From NCBI RefSeq assembly GCF_031127875.1, contig NZ_JARXIA010000004.1, positions 1 to 64,000 on the forward strand: a DNA stretch of 64,000 nucleotides, written 5' to 3'. How positions within the stretch are numbered: the first letter of the stretch is position 1; every line of letters starts with the position of its first letter. Both the position numbers and the translations under genes were made by a program. Below the pieces are notes generated by a model that had not been told where the DNA came from, searched no databases, and was given only the letters and a program-made list of their open reading frames with translations. This DNA comes from Pelagicoccus sp. SDUM812005 (GTDB taxonomy: Bacteria > Verrucomicrobiota > Verrucomicrobiia > Opitutales > Opitutaceae). Below are positions 45,005-53,385 of the stretch, piece after piece.

Positions 45005-47179
45005 TCAATTTGTAGCAATTAGTTCGATACGAGAGGTGCTGGTTGAGCCGGTTTCACTGATAAACTCGAGGGTTAGGGAATGGCGGCCGGGAGTGTTGAT
45101 GTCGAAGGTAGTGGGGGCGAGGTCTCTTGAGGTTTGAATAAGGTCGAAACCGAGCCAGATCTTGAGTTGGGCGACGCTTTCTGGATTGGCGGCGTAAGGG
45201 GAGATTTCGAGGGGATATCCGGTTTTGATCTGTCCGGTGGGAATGGTGTCGCTTGAGCGGAGAAATTCGCGGGTTTCAAAGGTTTGTTCGCCTAGGGCAA
45301 TCTCTTGACCGTTCTTTGACGAGGATAGGGTGAAGCCAATTTCGCGGGGAATGTCAGGCGTATCTAAGTTTGGAATGCGGTGGACGACGAGAAGCCTGAG
45401 CCACTCCAGCGGTGCTTCATCGTTTCCTGGGTCGGTTAGAGTGAGGCGTAGCGTTTGAAGCCCTGCTTGCAAGGAAGCTGGGGTGGAGAGTGATTGGGTT
45501 CCGGAGGTAATTTGGCAGGTAGAAACGGCGTCGCCGGCGGCAATCTCGAAGCGAGAGCCGGCGTTGTCAGGAGAGTGATCGAGCTCGAAGCGATATGTGC
45601 CTGCTTCTATGACGTCGATATTGAAGTGAAGGGCGTTGCCGACTTGGGTCCAGCCGGTGAAGTGGAAGCCGGATCCGGGGCGTTGCAGGGAGCCGACTAT
45701 TTTGGTGGTGGCGTCGAGGTTGATGGGAGTAGCAGTTTCATTCCAATTGCCGACTGGAAATACGGTTTCTTGAAAGCCTCGACCGCTCACTAGGATGGAT
45801 GTGAACCACAGTTCGGTGCTGGTTTTGAGCAGTCCGGCGATGTCGGGATGCGCGTCGAAGCAGTTGTTGGATTCCGTGGGATCGGTATCCAGATTATAGA
45901 GTTTGTGGGTGAACGCGTCCTTGCCGCCGTGGATGTATTGGTCTTCGCGGATATATTTCCAGTTTTTGTAGTGAGCGGAAAGCTGGCGGATGCGCGGTTG
46001 GCCGTCCTTGAACGAACGCTCTCTTTCTAAGAGGTAGAGGTTTGTACCATCAAAGAGAATACGATCTGGCTTGGGATTTTGTTTACCTAGAAGGCTCGGC
46101 TTCAAGCTCGTCCCGCGAAGGGGAAGTTGGCTTTCTGGATACGGGATGGCGGCGATATCGGCTAGGGTTGGATAGATGTCTATGATGCTGGAGAGGGCAT
46201 CGGATGAGCTGCCGGGTTCTATCACTCCGGGCCAGCGGGCGTAGAACGGACTTATTTGCCCTCCTTCCCAGATGTTGGCTTTGGTGCCGCGGAGCTCGCG
46301 GGCCCAGCCTTGGCGTCTTTCCGATTGTTCCGCTTTGTTCATGCGTCGGGTCTGGTAGCTATTCAGAAAGCCGGGCGAACTGCCGTCATCGACGAGGAAC
46401 AACACCAGTGTGTTTTCCGTCAGGCCAAGCGAATCGATGGTGTCCAGGAGCTGGCCAACGTTGTTGTCGAGCACTTCGATCATACCATAAAGGGCGGCGA
46501 CGTGATTGCTGTATCCTAGGTCCTTGTACTTCTCGAAGAGCGGCTCAGGGCAGTTGAAGGATTCGTGTACGGCTTGGAAGGGCACGTAGCAGAAGAAGGG
46601 CTGGTCTGCGTTGGATGCGATGAAGGCTGCGGCGCGATCACCGACGACATCAGTGATCGGACGATCCACTGTGACGAGTCGCCGGTCGGCGAGAATGCGA
46701 TTTTCGTGGTATTGGTAAAGTTCGGTGTGGACGCTGGTATCGAATCCGCGCGACCAGCCAAAGTAGGCGTCGGTCTTGCCGCTGTGCCACTTTCCGAATA
46801 CGCCGGTGCGGTAGCCGGCGGAATGCATGAGGTCGCCTAAGGTGTGCTCGTCGCGGTTCAGGAAATCGCGTCCCCAATGCACGCCCCAAACGCCCGTTTC
46901 GTAATAGTAGCGTCCCGTCAGTAGGGAGGCTCGGGTGGGGGCGCAGGCTCCGGCGCTTTGGTAGAAGCGGGAGAAGCGCATGCCTTCGTGAGCGATGCGG
47001 TCGATGTTGGGGGTTGCTATTTGAGTGTTCCCTTCGGCGCTGATGTCCGCGTAGCCGTAGTCGTCGACTAGGATGAGAAGCACGTTAGGCTTTTCGCTGG
47101 CCGCTAGCGAGGAGACAAGGGCTAGTATTGCGAGAGCGAAGCTTGGTAGGCGAACGAGGGGCTGTATGGAGTTTAGCAT
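45005..47179 (-). CDS. Secreted S1 sulfatase with long C-terminal carbohydrate-binding-like extension
   Basis: 724 residues from the ATG at 47179, chosen because a Sec signal peptide (LPSFALAILALVSSLAASE) begins there; the longer frame to 47251 adds a signal-disrupting tail. Metal site DD (39-40), formylglycine motif CAPTR (C79) and GKWHSG mark S1. The core ends near residue 470. Then follow a beta-rich module (~485-620, with GSGFHFTGWTQVGN and YRFELDHSPDNAGSRFEI) resembling sugar-binding modules, and a second beta-sandwich to the end. No neighbour sulfatase has this tail. It shares an operon with GH32, which suggests a fructan-containing or sulfated fructan substrate, though no such substrate is established. 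Substrate unknown. Confidence 0.88.
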   Translation of the reverse strand: MLNSIQPLVRLPSFALAILALVSSLAASEKPNVLLILVDDYGYADISAEGNTQIATPNIDRIAHEGMRFSRFYQSAGACAPTRASLLTGRYYYETGVWGVHWGRDFLNRDEHTLGDLMHSAGYRTGVFGKWHSGKTDAYFGWSRGFDTSVHTELYQYHENRILADRRLVTVDRPITDVVGDRAAAFIASNADQPFFCYVPFQAVHESFNCPEPLFEKYKDLGYSNHVAALYGMIEVLDNNVGQLLDTIDSLGLTENTLVLFLVDDGSSPGFLNSYQTRRMNKAEQSERRQGWARELRGTKANIWEGGQISPFYARWPGVIEPGSSSDALSSIIDIYPTLADIAAIPYPESQLPLRGTSLKPSLLGKQNPKPDRILFDGTNLYLLERERSFKDGQPRIRQLSAHYKNWKYIREDQYIHGGKDAFTHKLYNLDTDPTESNNCFDAHPDIAGLLKTSTELWFTSILVSGRGFQETVFPVGNWNETATPINLDATTKIVGSLQRPGSGFHFTGWTQVGNALHFNIDVIEAGTYRFELDHSPDNAGSRFEIAAGDAVSTCQITSGTQSLSTPASLQAGLQTLRLTLTDPGNDEAPLEWLRLLVVHRIPNLDTPDIPREIGFTLSSSKNGQEIALGEQTFETREFLRSSDTIPTGQIKTGYPLEISPYAANPESVAQLKIWLGFDLIQTSRDLAPTTFDINTPGRHSLTLEFISETGSTSTSRIELIATN

Positions 47180-47263
47180 AGGGGGCGATGTTGATTTTGG
47201 GAATGGAGGAGAACGGAATTCCAGTCTCGCCACGACCCGTGCTTTACGCACACAGTTGCATTA

Positions 47264-48280
47264 ATGAGCGGAGAAAGAGGCGAACGCGTGACGTTGCGAG
47301 ATGTGGCGAAAGCAGCTGGTGTTTCGCATTCGACGGTCTCGCGTGCTTTGCGGGGATCTGAAATCATTAGCAACCAGGTCCGCGATCGGATCAGGGAGGT
47401 GGCGGACAGCTTGGGGTATCGTCCGGATCCCATGCTTTCAGCGCTCGCCAAGTACCGTAGCGACAAGCAAACGCGGGCCCAGGCTTCGCAGCTAGCCTTG
47501 GTGGTCGGACCTCACCTGAAGCGCCGCTATGCAGCGTTCGCAGAGGCGGCGGAGCGGCATTCGCTGGCCTTGGGCTACGGGTTTGAAGTTTATGTCTGGG
47601 ATTCCGATATTTCCGCCCGGCGGCACTCTCAGATCCTGAAGTCGAGAGGCGTGCGAGGTCTTGTCTTGGGTCCGTTGATACAGCAGTTAGAAGTGTCGCA
47701 TCCGGAATTAGAATGGGATGCCTTCTCGCTTATTACTTTTGGGCGGTTCTCGGCTCAGCCGAAACTCGATAGCGTATCCGAAAACCAATTTCAGGCGGTG
47801 CGGTTGTGTCTCGCAAAAGCGTATGAGAATGGCTACAAACGTCCAGGTTTGGTGACTCTGGAGCGAACGAACACGCGCGTGGGCGACCGCTACAGGGCAG
47901 CTTTCGATTCTCACATGGTTACTCTACCTAGAGCGGATCGGGTTCGGGCCTTGATTGCGGAGCAGAACATTGCGGTGAAAGCAGAGAGGTGGATCGAGGA
48001 CGAGCGGGTCGACGCGGTGATCGGGCATGAGTTTTTCGGAGATGCCTTGAAGGCGAACGGTTTTCGATTTCCGGAGGATCTCGCTTTTTTGGCCCTCGAT
48101 AAGCAAGGCTCTGATGTCGGATTGACGAGCTACGCTGGCGCGACGCATGATGACCATGAAATTGCTCGTCTGGCCATTGTCTCGCTGAACGATCAAATTA
48201 CCAACGGTTTGAGTGGTGTACCTGTTTCGCCCAAGACCGTGCTCCTCGACACGTATTGGACGAATGGTGACACTCTATGA
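47264..48280 (+). CDS. LacI-family transcriptional regulator
   Basis: 338 residues. The N-terminal HTH is intact: VTLRDVAKAAGVSHSTVSRALRG, then a hinge through GYRPDPMLSALAKYRSD. Residues ~70-335 form the periplasmic-binding-protein-like sensor. It starts 84 bp from the divergent sulfatase at 47179, the usual position for a local repressor, so it likely controls the sulfatase/GH32 operon in response to a fructose-type or oligosaccharide ligand. The operator was not identified; TTACGCACACAGTTGCATTAATG just before the gene is a candidate segment but not a clear palindrome. Confidence 0.9.
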   Translation: MSGERGERVTLRDVAKAAGVSHSTVSRALRGSEIISNQVRDRIREVADSLGYRPDPMLSALAKYRSDKQTRAQASQLALVVGPHLKRRYAAFAEAAERHSLALGYGFEVYVWDSDISARRHSQILKSRGVRGLVLGPLIQQLEVSHPELEWDAFSLITFGRFSAQPKLDSVSENQFQAVRLCLAKAYENGYKRPGLVTLERTNTRVGDRYRAAFDSHMVTLPRADRVRALIAEQNIAVKAERWIEDERVDAVIGHEFFGDALKANGFRFPEDLAFLALDKQGSDVGLTSYAGATHDDHEIARLAIVSLNDQITNGLSGVPVSPKTVLLDTYWTNGDTL

Positions 48281-48614
48281 TACTATCTAACTGCAACTAA
48301 CCCCAACAAGGTCGGAGAGGGGGATGTCGCTGTGCTAAGCATCGCCACCATGTAGGGTTTTGCGGTCGAACAGGATGAGTCCTAGGTTTAACCCCCGAGA
48401 AAGTTCACTCTTTTCGAATCGTTGACGGATAGGTCGCAACAGGCTTATGTGTCTGTCGCGATTGTGTATAGACAGTAGTTCGACGGACGAATTGGTCTGA
48501 GGTTTGTGTTCTGAAGGTGGTCCAGCGCGAAATATATCTCAATCGCTTGGTTAGGGATCCCCTTGCGTGAATCGGGAGGTTACGATAATTTAAAGGGGCG
48601 TCTATTGATTTAGG
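48281..48614. other. Spacer before the sulfatase pair
   Basis: No gene recognised. A weak promoter-like pair TTGCGT (48563-48568) and GATAAT (48584-48589) has a 15-bp spacer, shorter than ideal, so it is only suggestive. Confidence 0.35.
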
Positions 48615-50195
48615 ATGAACCGTAACACAGATACCCCTTTGCTCTTTGTCCGCCTCGTCGGGCTTTTTCTTGTTTTGTTCACTAGCCCGCTGCGGGGGGT
48701 GGTGCCAGTGCCGGAGACCGTCGAGGTGAGGCCGGTGGAAGGAGCGAAGAAGCGGAATGTAGTATTCATTTTGTCCGACGACCATCGCTATGACGCGATG
48801 AGTTTTATGGGGCATCCTTTTGCCGAAACGCCGCATATGGACAGCCTCGCGCAAAACGGCGTGCACTTGAAGAACGCCTTTGTTACGACATCGCTTTGTT
48901 CCCCGAGTCGAGCCTCCATCCTGACAGGACTTTATACCTTTCGCCATCGGGTGATTGACAACCAGCGACAAGTGCCGGAAGGGACGCTCTATTTTCCGCA
49001 GTATCTGCAAAAAGCGGGTTATGCGACTGGTTTCGTCGGTAAGTGGCATATGGGGGACGACAACGACGACCCGCGGCCTGGCTTCGACCACTGGGTGAGT
49101 TTCCGGGGGCAGGGCGTCTATCTTCCTCCCGATCCAGACTACACGCTCAATGTGAACGGAAAGCGGGTGAAGCAGAGAGGATACATCACGAGCGAACTGA
49201 CTGACTACGCCCTTGAGTTTCTCGAGCAACAGGAAGGCAGTGAGAAGCCATTCTTCCTTTATTTGTCGCACAAGGCGGTGCACTCGAATTTTACGCCGGA
49301 AGAGCGCTACGACGGGGCATTTCGCGACAAAGCTTTTGTAAAGCCGGCCAGCGAGGAGGCGGTAGAAGGAAATGACTTGAATCGTCCCCGATGGCTTCTC
49401 GACCAGAGAAACAGCTGGCATGGCGTTGACTTTCCGTATCACAGCGATCGTGACCTAGAGTATCTCTACAAACGCTACTGCGAAGCCTTGAGTTCGGTGG
49501 ACGATAGTATCGGAGCGGTTCTCGGTCGCCTGAAGGAGATGGGGGTCTACGACGAGACCTTGGTGATCTACATGGGCGACAACGGCTTTATGTTTGGAGA
49601 GCATGGTTTGATCGACAAGCGAGTGGCATACGAGACCTCGATCCGAGTTCCTATGCTGATGCAGTGCCCGGAGTTGTTCGAAGGGGGACAGGTGGTCGAG
49701 GAGGTCGTAGCGAATATCGATATTGCTCCCACGGTGATGCAGGCGATGGGCCTGGAGGCACCGGACCACTTTGACGGGGCTAGTTTTATTCCCTTGGCTC
49801 AAGGTGAGGAGGTTCCGTGGCGCGACTATTTTCTCTATGTCTATTATTGGGAAAAGAATTTCCCTCAGTCGCCTACGCAATTTGCACTGCGTGGTGATCG
49901 CTTCAAGTACATCACGTACTATGGTCTCTGGGATACTGACGAGTTTTTTGACATCCATTCGGATCCGATGGAGCAGAACAACCTGATAAATGACCCTGCG
50001 TATCGGGAAAAGGTCCAAGAGATGGAAGACCGTCTCTACTCGATGATGGCCGACATGGGAGGGGAGTATATTCCTTTAGTCCAGCCAAAGAACCGGTTTC
50101 ATAATAAGCGCTTGCGTTCCAAAGGAGGTGACCGGGCAGCAGATTTCCCTGCTTCTATGGTACTTGACGAGCCGGAACATCGTGAAGCGAAGTAG
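48615..50195 (+). CDS. Secreted S1-family sulfatase
   Basis: 526 residues with an N-terminal hydrophobic signal (LLFVRLVGLFLVLFTSP). Metal site DD (55-56), formylglycine motif CSPSR (C95), GKWHMGDD and MGDNGFMFGEHG (the arylsulfatase-like glutamate-histidine block) are seen. The C-terminal region has FALRGDRFKYITYYGLWDTDEFFDI, then NNLINDP. It is followed 5 bp later by another sulfatase, forming a two-gene operon. No 21-bp operator precedes it. The convergent XylR-like regulator at 51801 may control it, but there is no direct evidence. Confidence 0.9.
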   Translation: MNRNTDTPLLFVRLVGLFLVLFTSPLRGVVPVPETVEVRPVEGAKKRNVVFILSDDHRYDAMSFMGHPFAETPHMDSLAQNGVHLKNAFVTTSLCSPSRASILTGLYTFRHRVIDNQRQVPEGTLYFPQYLQKAGYATGFVGKWHMGDDNDDPRPGFDHWVSFRGQGVYLPPDPDYTLNVNGKRVKQRGYITSELTDYALEFLEQQEGSEKPFFLYLSHKAVHSNFTPEERYDGAFRDKAFVKPASEEAVEGNDLNRPRWLLDQRNSWHGVDFPYHSDRDLEYLYKRYCEALSSVDDSIGAVLGRLKEMGVYDETLVIYMGDNGFMFGEHGLIDKRVAYETSIRVPMLMQCPELFEGGQVVEEVVANIDIAPTVMQAMGLEAPDHFDGASFIPLAQGEEVPWRDYFLYVYYWEKNFPQSPTQFALRGDRFKYITYYGLWDTDEFFDIHSDPMEQNNLINDPAYREKVQEMEDRLYSMMADMGGEYIPLVQPKNRFHNKRLRSKGGDRAADFPASMVLDEPEHREAK

Positions 50196-50200
50196 AGTTA

Positions 50201-51811
50201 ATGTATTTGATTGTGAAAATGAATTATCGTAGTAAGAGTCTAGTAACCCTGTTTGTACTGTTTGGCCTCACCCTTGCACGGGGTACTGAAGGTCAGCCCC
50301 CGAATATCATCTTTTTTATCGCGGACGATATGTATAAGGAGATGTTCAACTGCTTGAATGAAGAAGTGGATCAATATCTAACTCCCAATATCGATCGCTT
50401 AGCACGTGAAGGGACTGTGATGGTCAATCAGAACGTCGTTTCACCGGTTTGCACTCCAAGTCGTTATAACTGCATGGCCGGCCAGTATGCGAGCCGCGCA
50501 GTTAATCGGGAATTTATCAATCGGACAGCGACCGAAGGCAATCAGACTGTGATACAATGGAACACCTTCATCGTGCCAGGTCAGAAGATCTTGCCTCACT
50601 ATTTGAAAGAGGCGGGCTACACAACTGGGATGGTTGGAAAAAACCACGTGATCGAGGCAAAGGGGTTGTATCAGTTTGAGGACTACTGGGCGGATTCGCG
50701 TAATCCTGCGATAGTCGAAAAAGTACAGGAAAACTACCGTAAGACTGAGGATGCGATCCGAAACGCAGGTTTCGACTACGCTGGTAGCATTTATTTCGAT
50801 AATCCTAACTTCATTGGGCTCGGAGAGTTGGCGGTACAGAATATGGATTGGATCGCGGAGAGCGGATTGGAGTTCATCGAGCAAAACGCGGAAAATCCCT
50901 TTTTTCTCTATTTTGCGACCACCTTGCCACATGCTCCGAATCAGCCGGAACGCTCCTGGAAAGCGGATCCGCTGATAACGGCGAATGGCTACTTGGAGTC
51001 GCCACCGAAAGGACTGCCAGCTCGAGAAACTTTGCCTGAGCGCGTCCGGAAGGCCGGTGTCAAGGGGCGAAATGCGGAGAACGTGCTGTGGTTGGACGAC
51101 GCCCTAGGTGCCCTGATTAGTAAGCTGGAAGAAAAGGGAGTCTTGGACAACACGGTCATTTTCTTTTTCAACGATCATGGCCAGCGTGCGAAGGGTACTC
51201 TCTATCGTGGGGGTACGGAGACGCCGGTGATCGTGTGGAAGCAAGGCGGCTTTGAGGTCGGAAATCGCAGTGAAGCCTACGTGCAGAATATCGACTTCGC
51301 CCCGACTATTCTCGATTTCGCTGGGGCTTCTTACAAGGAGCAGGACTTTGATGGAAGATCTTTCAAAAAAGTGCTGCAGGCCGAGACTAATCAGTCTCGA
51401 AAGTCGACGTACCATGAACTGGGATACGCACGAGCTGTCGTAATGGATGGATTTAAATACTATGCGATTCGTTACCCGGAGTATGCCGAGAATTGGTCTT
51501 GGGAAGAAAGGGGCGCTGCTCTAGAAGCGTACAACGAAGGACGACGGATGCGTAAGATGAATGTGGTCAATGAGGATCCTGCAGCTCCCTTTAGTCACTT
51601 CTCCAACGTGCCTGGGGGTGAGGCGGCAGAGCATGAAAGCTACGGGAAACTGCCTTTCTACTTTGATCGAGACCAGCTTTACGATTTGGAGAATGATCCG
51701 GGAGAAACCAAGAACCTAGCCGAAGATCCGCGCTTTGCGAAGAAACTGTGGAGGCTCAAAAAGGAGTTGCGGCGTTACATCAACGATCTCCCCGGGGAGT
51801 TTAAGTTGTAG
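50201..51811 (+). CDS. Secreted S1-family sulfatase
   Basis: 536 residues with a signal peptide; the start at 50201 follows the previous stop by 5 bp, and an ATG at 50219 is an alternative that gives a cleaner signal (MNYRSKSLVTLFVLFGLTLARG). Metal site DD (42-43), formylglycine motif CTPSR (C84) and FFNDHGQRAKGTLYRGGTETP are present. The GKNHVIEAKGLYQFEDYW segment replaces the usual GKWHLG, so it belongs to a distinct S1 subgroup. Its stop overlaps the convergent regulator gene by 11 bp. Substrate unknown. Confidence 0.9.
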   Translation: MYLIVKMNYRSKSLVTLFVLFGLTLARGTEGQPPNIIFFIADDMYKEMFNCLNEEVDQYLTPNIDRLAREGTVMVNQNVVSPVCTPSRYNCMAGQYASRAVNREFINRTATEGNQTVIQWNTFIVPGQKILPHYLKEAGYTTGMVGKNHVIEAKGLYQFEDYWADSRNPAIVEKVQENYRKTEDAIRNAGFDYAGSIYFDNPNFIGLGELAVQNMDWIAESGLEFIEQNAENPFFLYFATTLPHAPNQPERSWKADPLITANGYLESPPKGLPARETLPERVRKAGVKGRNAENVLWLDDALGALISKLEEKGVLDNTVIFFFNDHGQRAKGTLYRGGTETPVIVWKQGGFEVGNRSEAYVQNIDFAPTILDFAGASYKEQDFDGRSFKKVLQAETNQSRKSTYHELGYARAVVMDGFKYYAIRYPEYAENWSWEERGAALEAYNEGRRMRKMNVVNEDPAAPFSHFSNVPGGEAAEHESYGKLPFYFDRDQLYDLENDPGETKNLAEDPRFAKKLWRLKKELRRYINDLPGEFKL

Positions 51812-53018
51812 CTTGTTGGCTTGCATTATGCACTGTGTCCGAAGTCCGGATACGGAATTGACCTGGGGTTTCTCCGGTTAGCTTTTTGAATACAACGTTC
51901 ATGTATTCCGGGTGCTTGAAGCCGGTGACCGTAGCAATTTCGTTTATGGGCAGGTTCGTTGTTAACAGGAGTTCCTTCACGTATGCGGATTGTGCGAGGC
52001 GTATTTCGGTTTGCGGCGAATGACCGAGGTGCTTGCGGAAGCCACGTTCCAATTGGCTGCGGGAGCTATGAACCTGTTTCGCTAATCCAGGCACGTCGAC
52101 CTCGATGCCATGGCGATTCCGAATGAGGAGAGTTGCCCTTGCTATGGTAGGATCGGAGATTGCTAGCGCGTCCGAAGACTGGCGTGTTACGACATCGAGC
52201 GGTTCTACTCTTTTCTCCACAAACGGAACGGCGTTGCCTGCTATGAGGCCGTTCATGGTGTCGACGGTGAGCTTGGCCATCGCCTTGGCGTTGATGGGTA
52301 TGCTTGAGATGGAAGGCTGTCGGAGTTCGCAACGAAGCGTATTGTCATTCGCGCCTACAATAGCGATGTCGTTGGGTACGTTTATGCCCAATTCGCTGCA
52401 GGCGTCTATAAGTTGAGTTGCTCGATGATCGTTGGCCGCCATGATTGCAATGGGTTGAGGGAGTGCTTTAAGCCATTGCTTGATCCTTTCCCGTTCTTGA
52501 TGCTCCCAATCGGGTACGAGGTCGGGATGCAGCGTCTTGTGTTCATCTCGGTATATTGTTTCAAAGTCGAAACACTTGTACCCCAGTAGGGTCACCGCCT
52601 CTATGAAGCCGCGCTTTCTCTCTTCGGACCAGTGTTGATCGGAGAAGCCGCAGAAGGCGAAGCGGCGGTAGCCGCGTTCTTTGTAGTGCTCTGCTACGAG
52701 GTGTCCCATCGCTTCGTTGTCCGGACGAATTTTCGGTACGCCGGGGACGATGTCGGATTCGTCGTTGAGATCGATGCAGGGGATGCCTCGCTGCTTGCAA
52801 CCCAAGACGATGGATGGATCGAATATGTTGACTAGGATGCCATCCCATTGCTTTGAAAACAGCCAGGCTTGGTTGTTTACGGAGCGAAGGTCGTCATCGA
52901 CGAGAATGCTCCAGGGCTGGGATTGGTTGCAGTAGGCGCCAATGGATCTCAAGAGGCGACGTGAATCTTCGCTGCGGGTGGAGGTGATTGCGATAATCTG
53001 TTTGGGAGACGAAGGCAT
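51801..53018 (-). CDS. XylR-type regulator: LacI-like sensor plus AraC HTH
   Basis: 405 residues. Residues ~5-275 form a periplasmic-binding-protein-like sensor (AANDHRATQLIDACSELGINVPNDIAIVGANDN is the typical effector-domain segment), and ~300-395 form an AraC double HTH (VPGLAKQVHSSRSQLERGFRKHLG; INEIATVTGFKHPEYMNVVFKKLTG). This matches the XylR family of sugar activators. It is divergent from the second TonB receptor (spacer 53019-53385) and convergent with two sulfatases, so it probably activates the receptor in response to a sugar. It differs in sensor type from the IclR-type hybrid of Region 1. Confidence 0.9.
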   Translation of the reverse strand: MPSSPKQIIAITSTRSEDSRRLLRSIGAYCNQSQPWSILVDDDLRSVNNQAWLFSKQWDGILVNIFDPSIVLGCKQRGIPCIDLNDESDIVPGVPKIRPDNEAMGHLVAEHYKERGYRRFAFCGFSDQHWSEERKRGFIEAVTLLGYKCFDFETIYRDEHKTLHPDLVPDWEHQERERIKQWLKALPQPIAIMAANDHRATQLIDACSELGINVPNDIAIVGANDNTLRCELRQPSISSIPINAKAMAKLTVDTMNGLIAGNAVPFVEKRVEPLDVVTRQSSDALAISDPTIARATLLIRNRHGIEVDVPGLAKQVHSSRSQLERGFRKHLGHSPQTEIRLAQSAYVKELLLTTNLPINEIATVTGFKHPEYMNVVFKKLTGETPGQFRIRTSDTVHNASQQATT

Positions 53019-53385
53019 GTTGTATTCGGGGAATTGATGAATGCGAAAATGAAAAACAGCAAGCGTGTGGAATGGTATCGAGCTGAGGTTCAGCCGCTTT
53101 TCGTAGACTAGCCCCCTCGGCTGGGATCTGCCTGTGGCTATTTGTATGGGAGTTCTTGATTTAGCTGTAAATCGTTTTCCAGCGGAAAGGTGGTGCGAAA
53201 ATAGTTTAAATTATAGGGCAATCAGCCTCATTGATTGAAGCCTTTTGAATTGATAAAGTGGATACGAGTCCCTTGCCGTACCCCCAAAAATACGCGTCTT
53301 CAAGCAGAAGAGTTTCGGTTTCTTTGTGTTTAGTCGCTGTTCCTCAGCTTGGAGAAGGACTGTCAAACTAGAATCAAACCCATCT
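53019..53385. other. Divergent spacer between the XylR-like regulator and the second TonB receptor
   Basis: No gene recognised and no GTGCAT/21-bp operator. AT-rich sequence around 53200-53215 (TTTAAATTATAGGG) could hold a -10 for the receptor, leaving a leader of about 170 bases. Evidence is weak. Confidence 0.35.
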
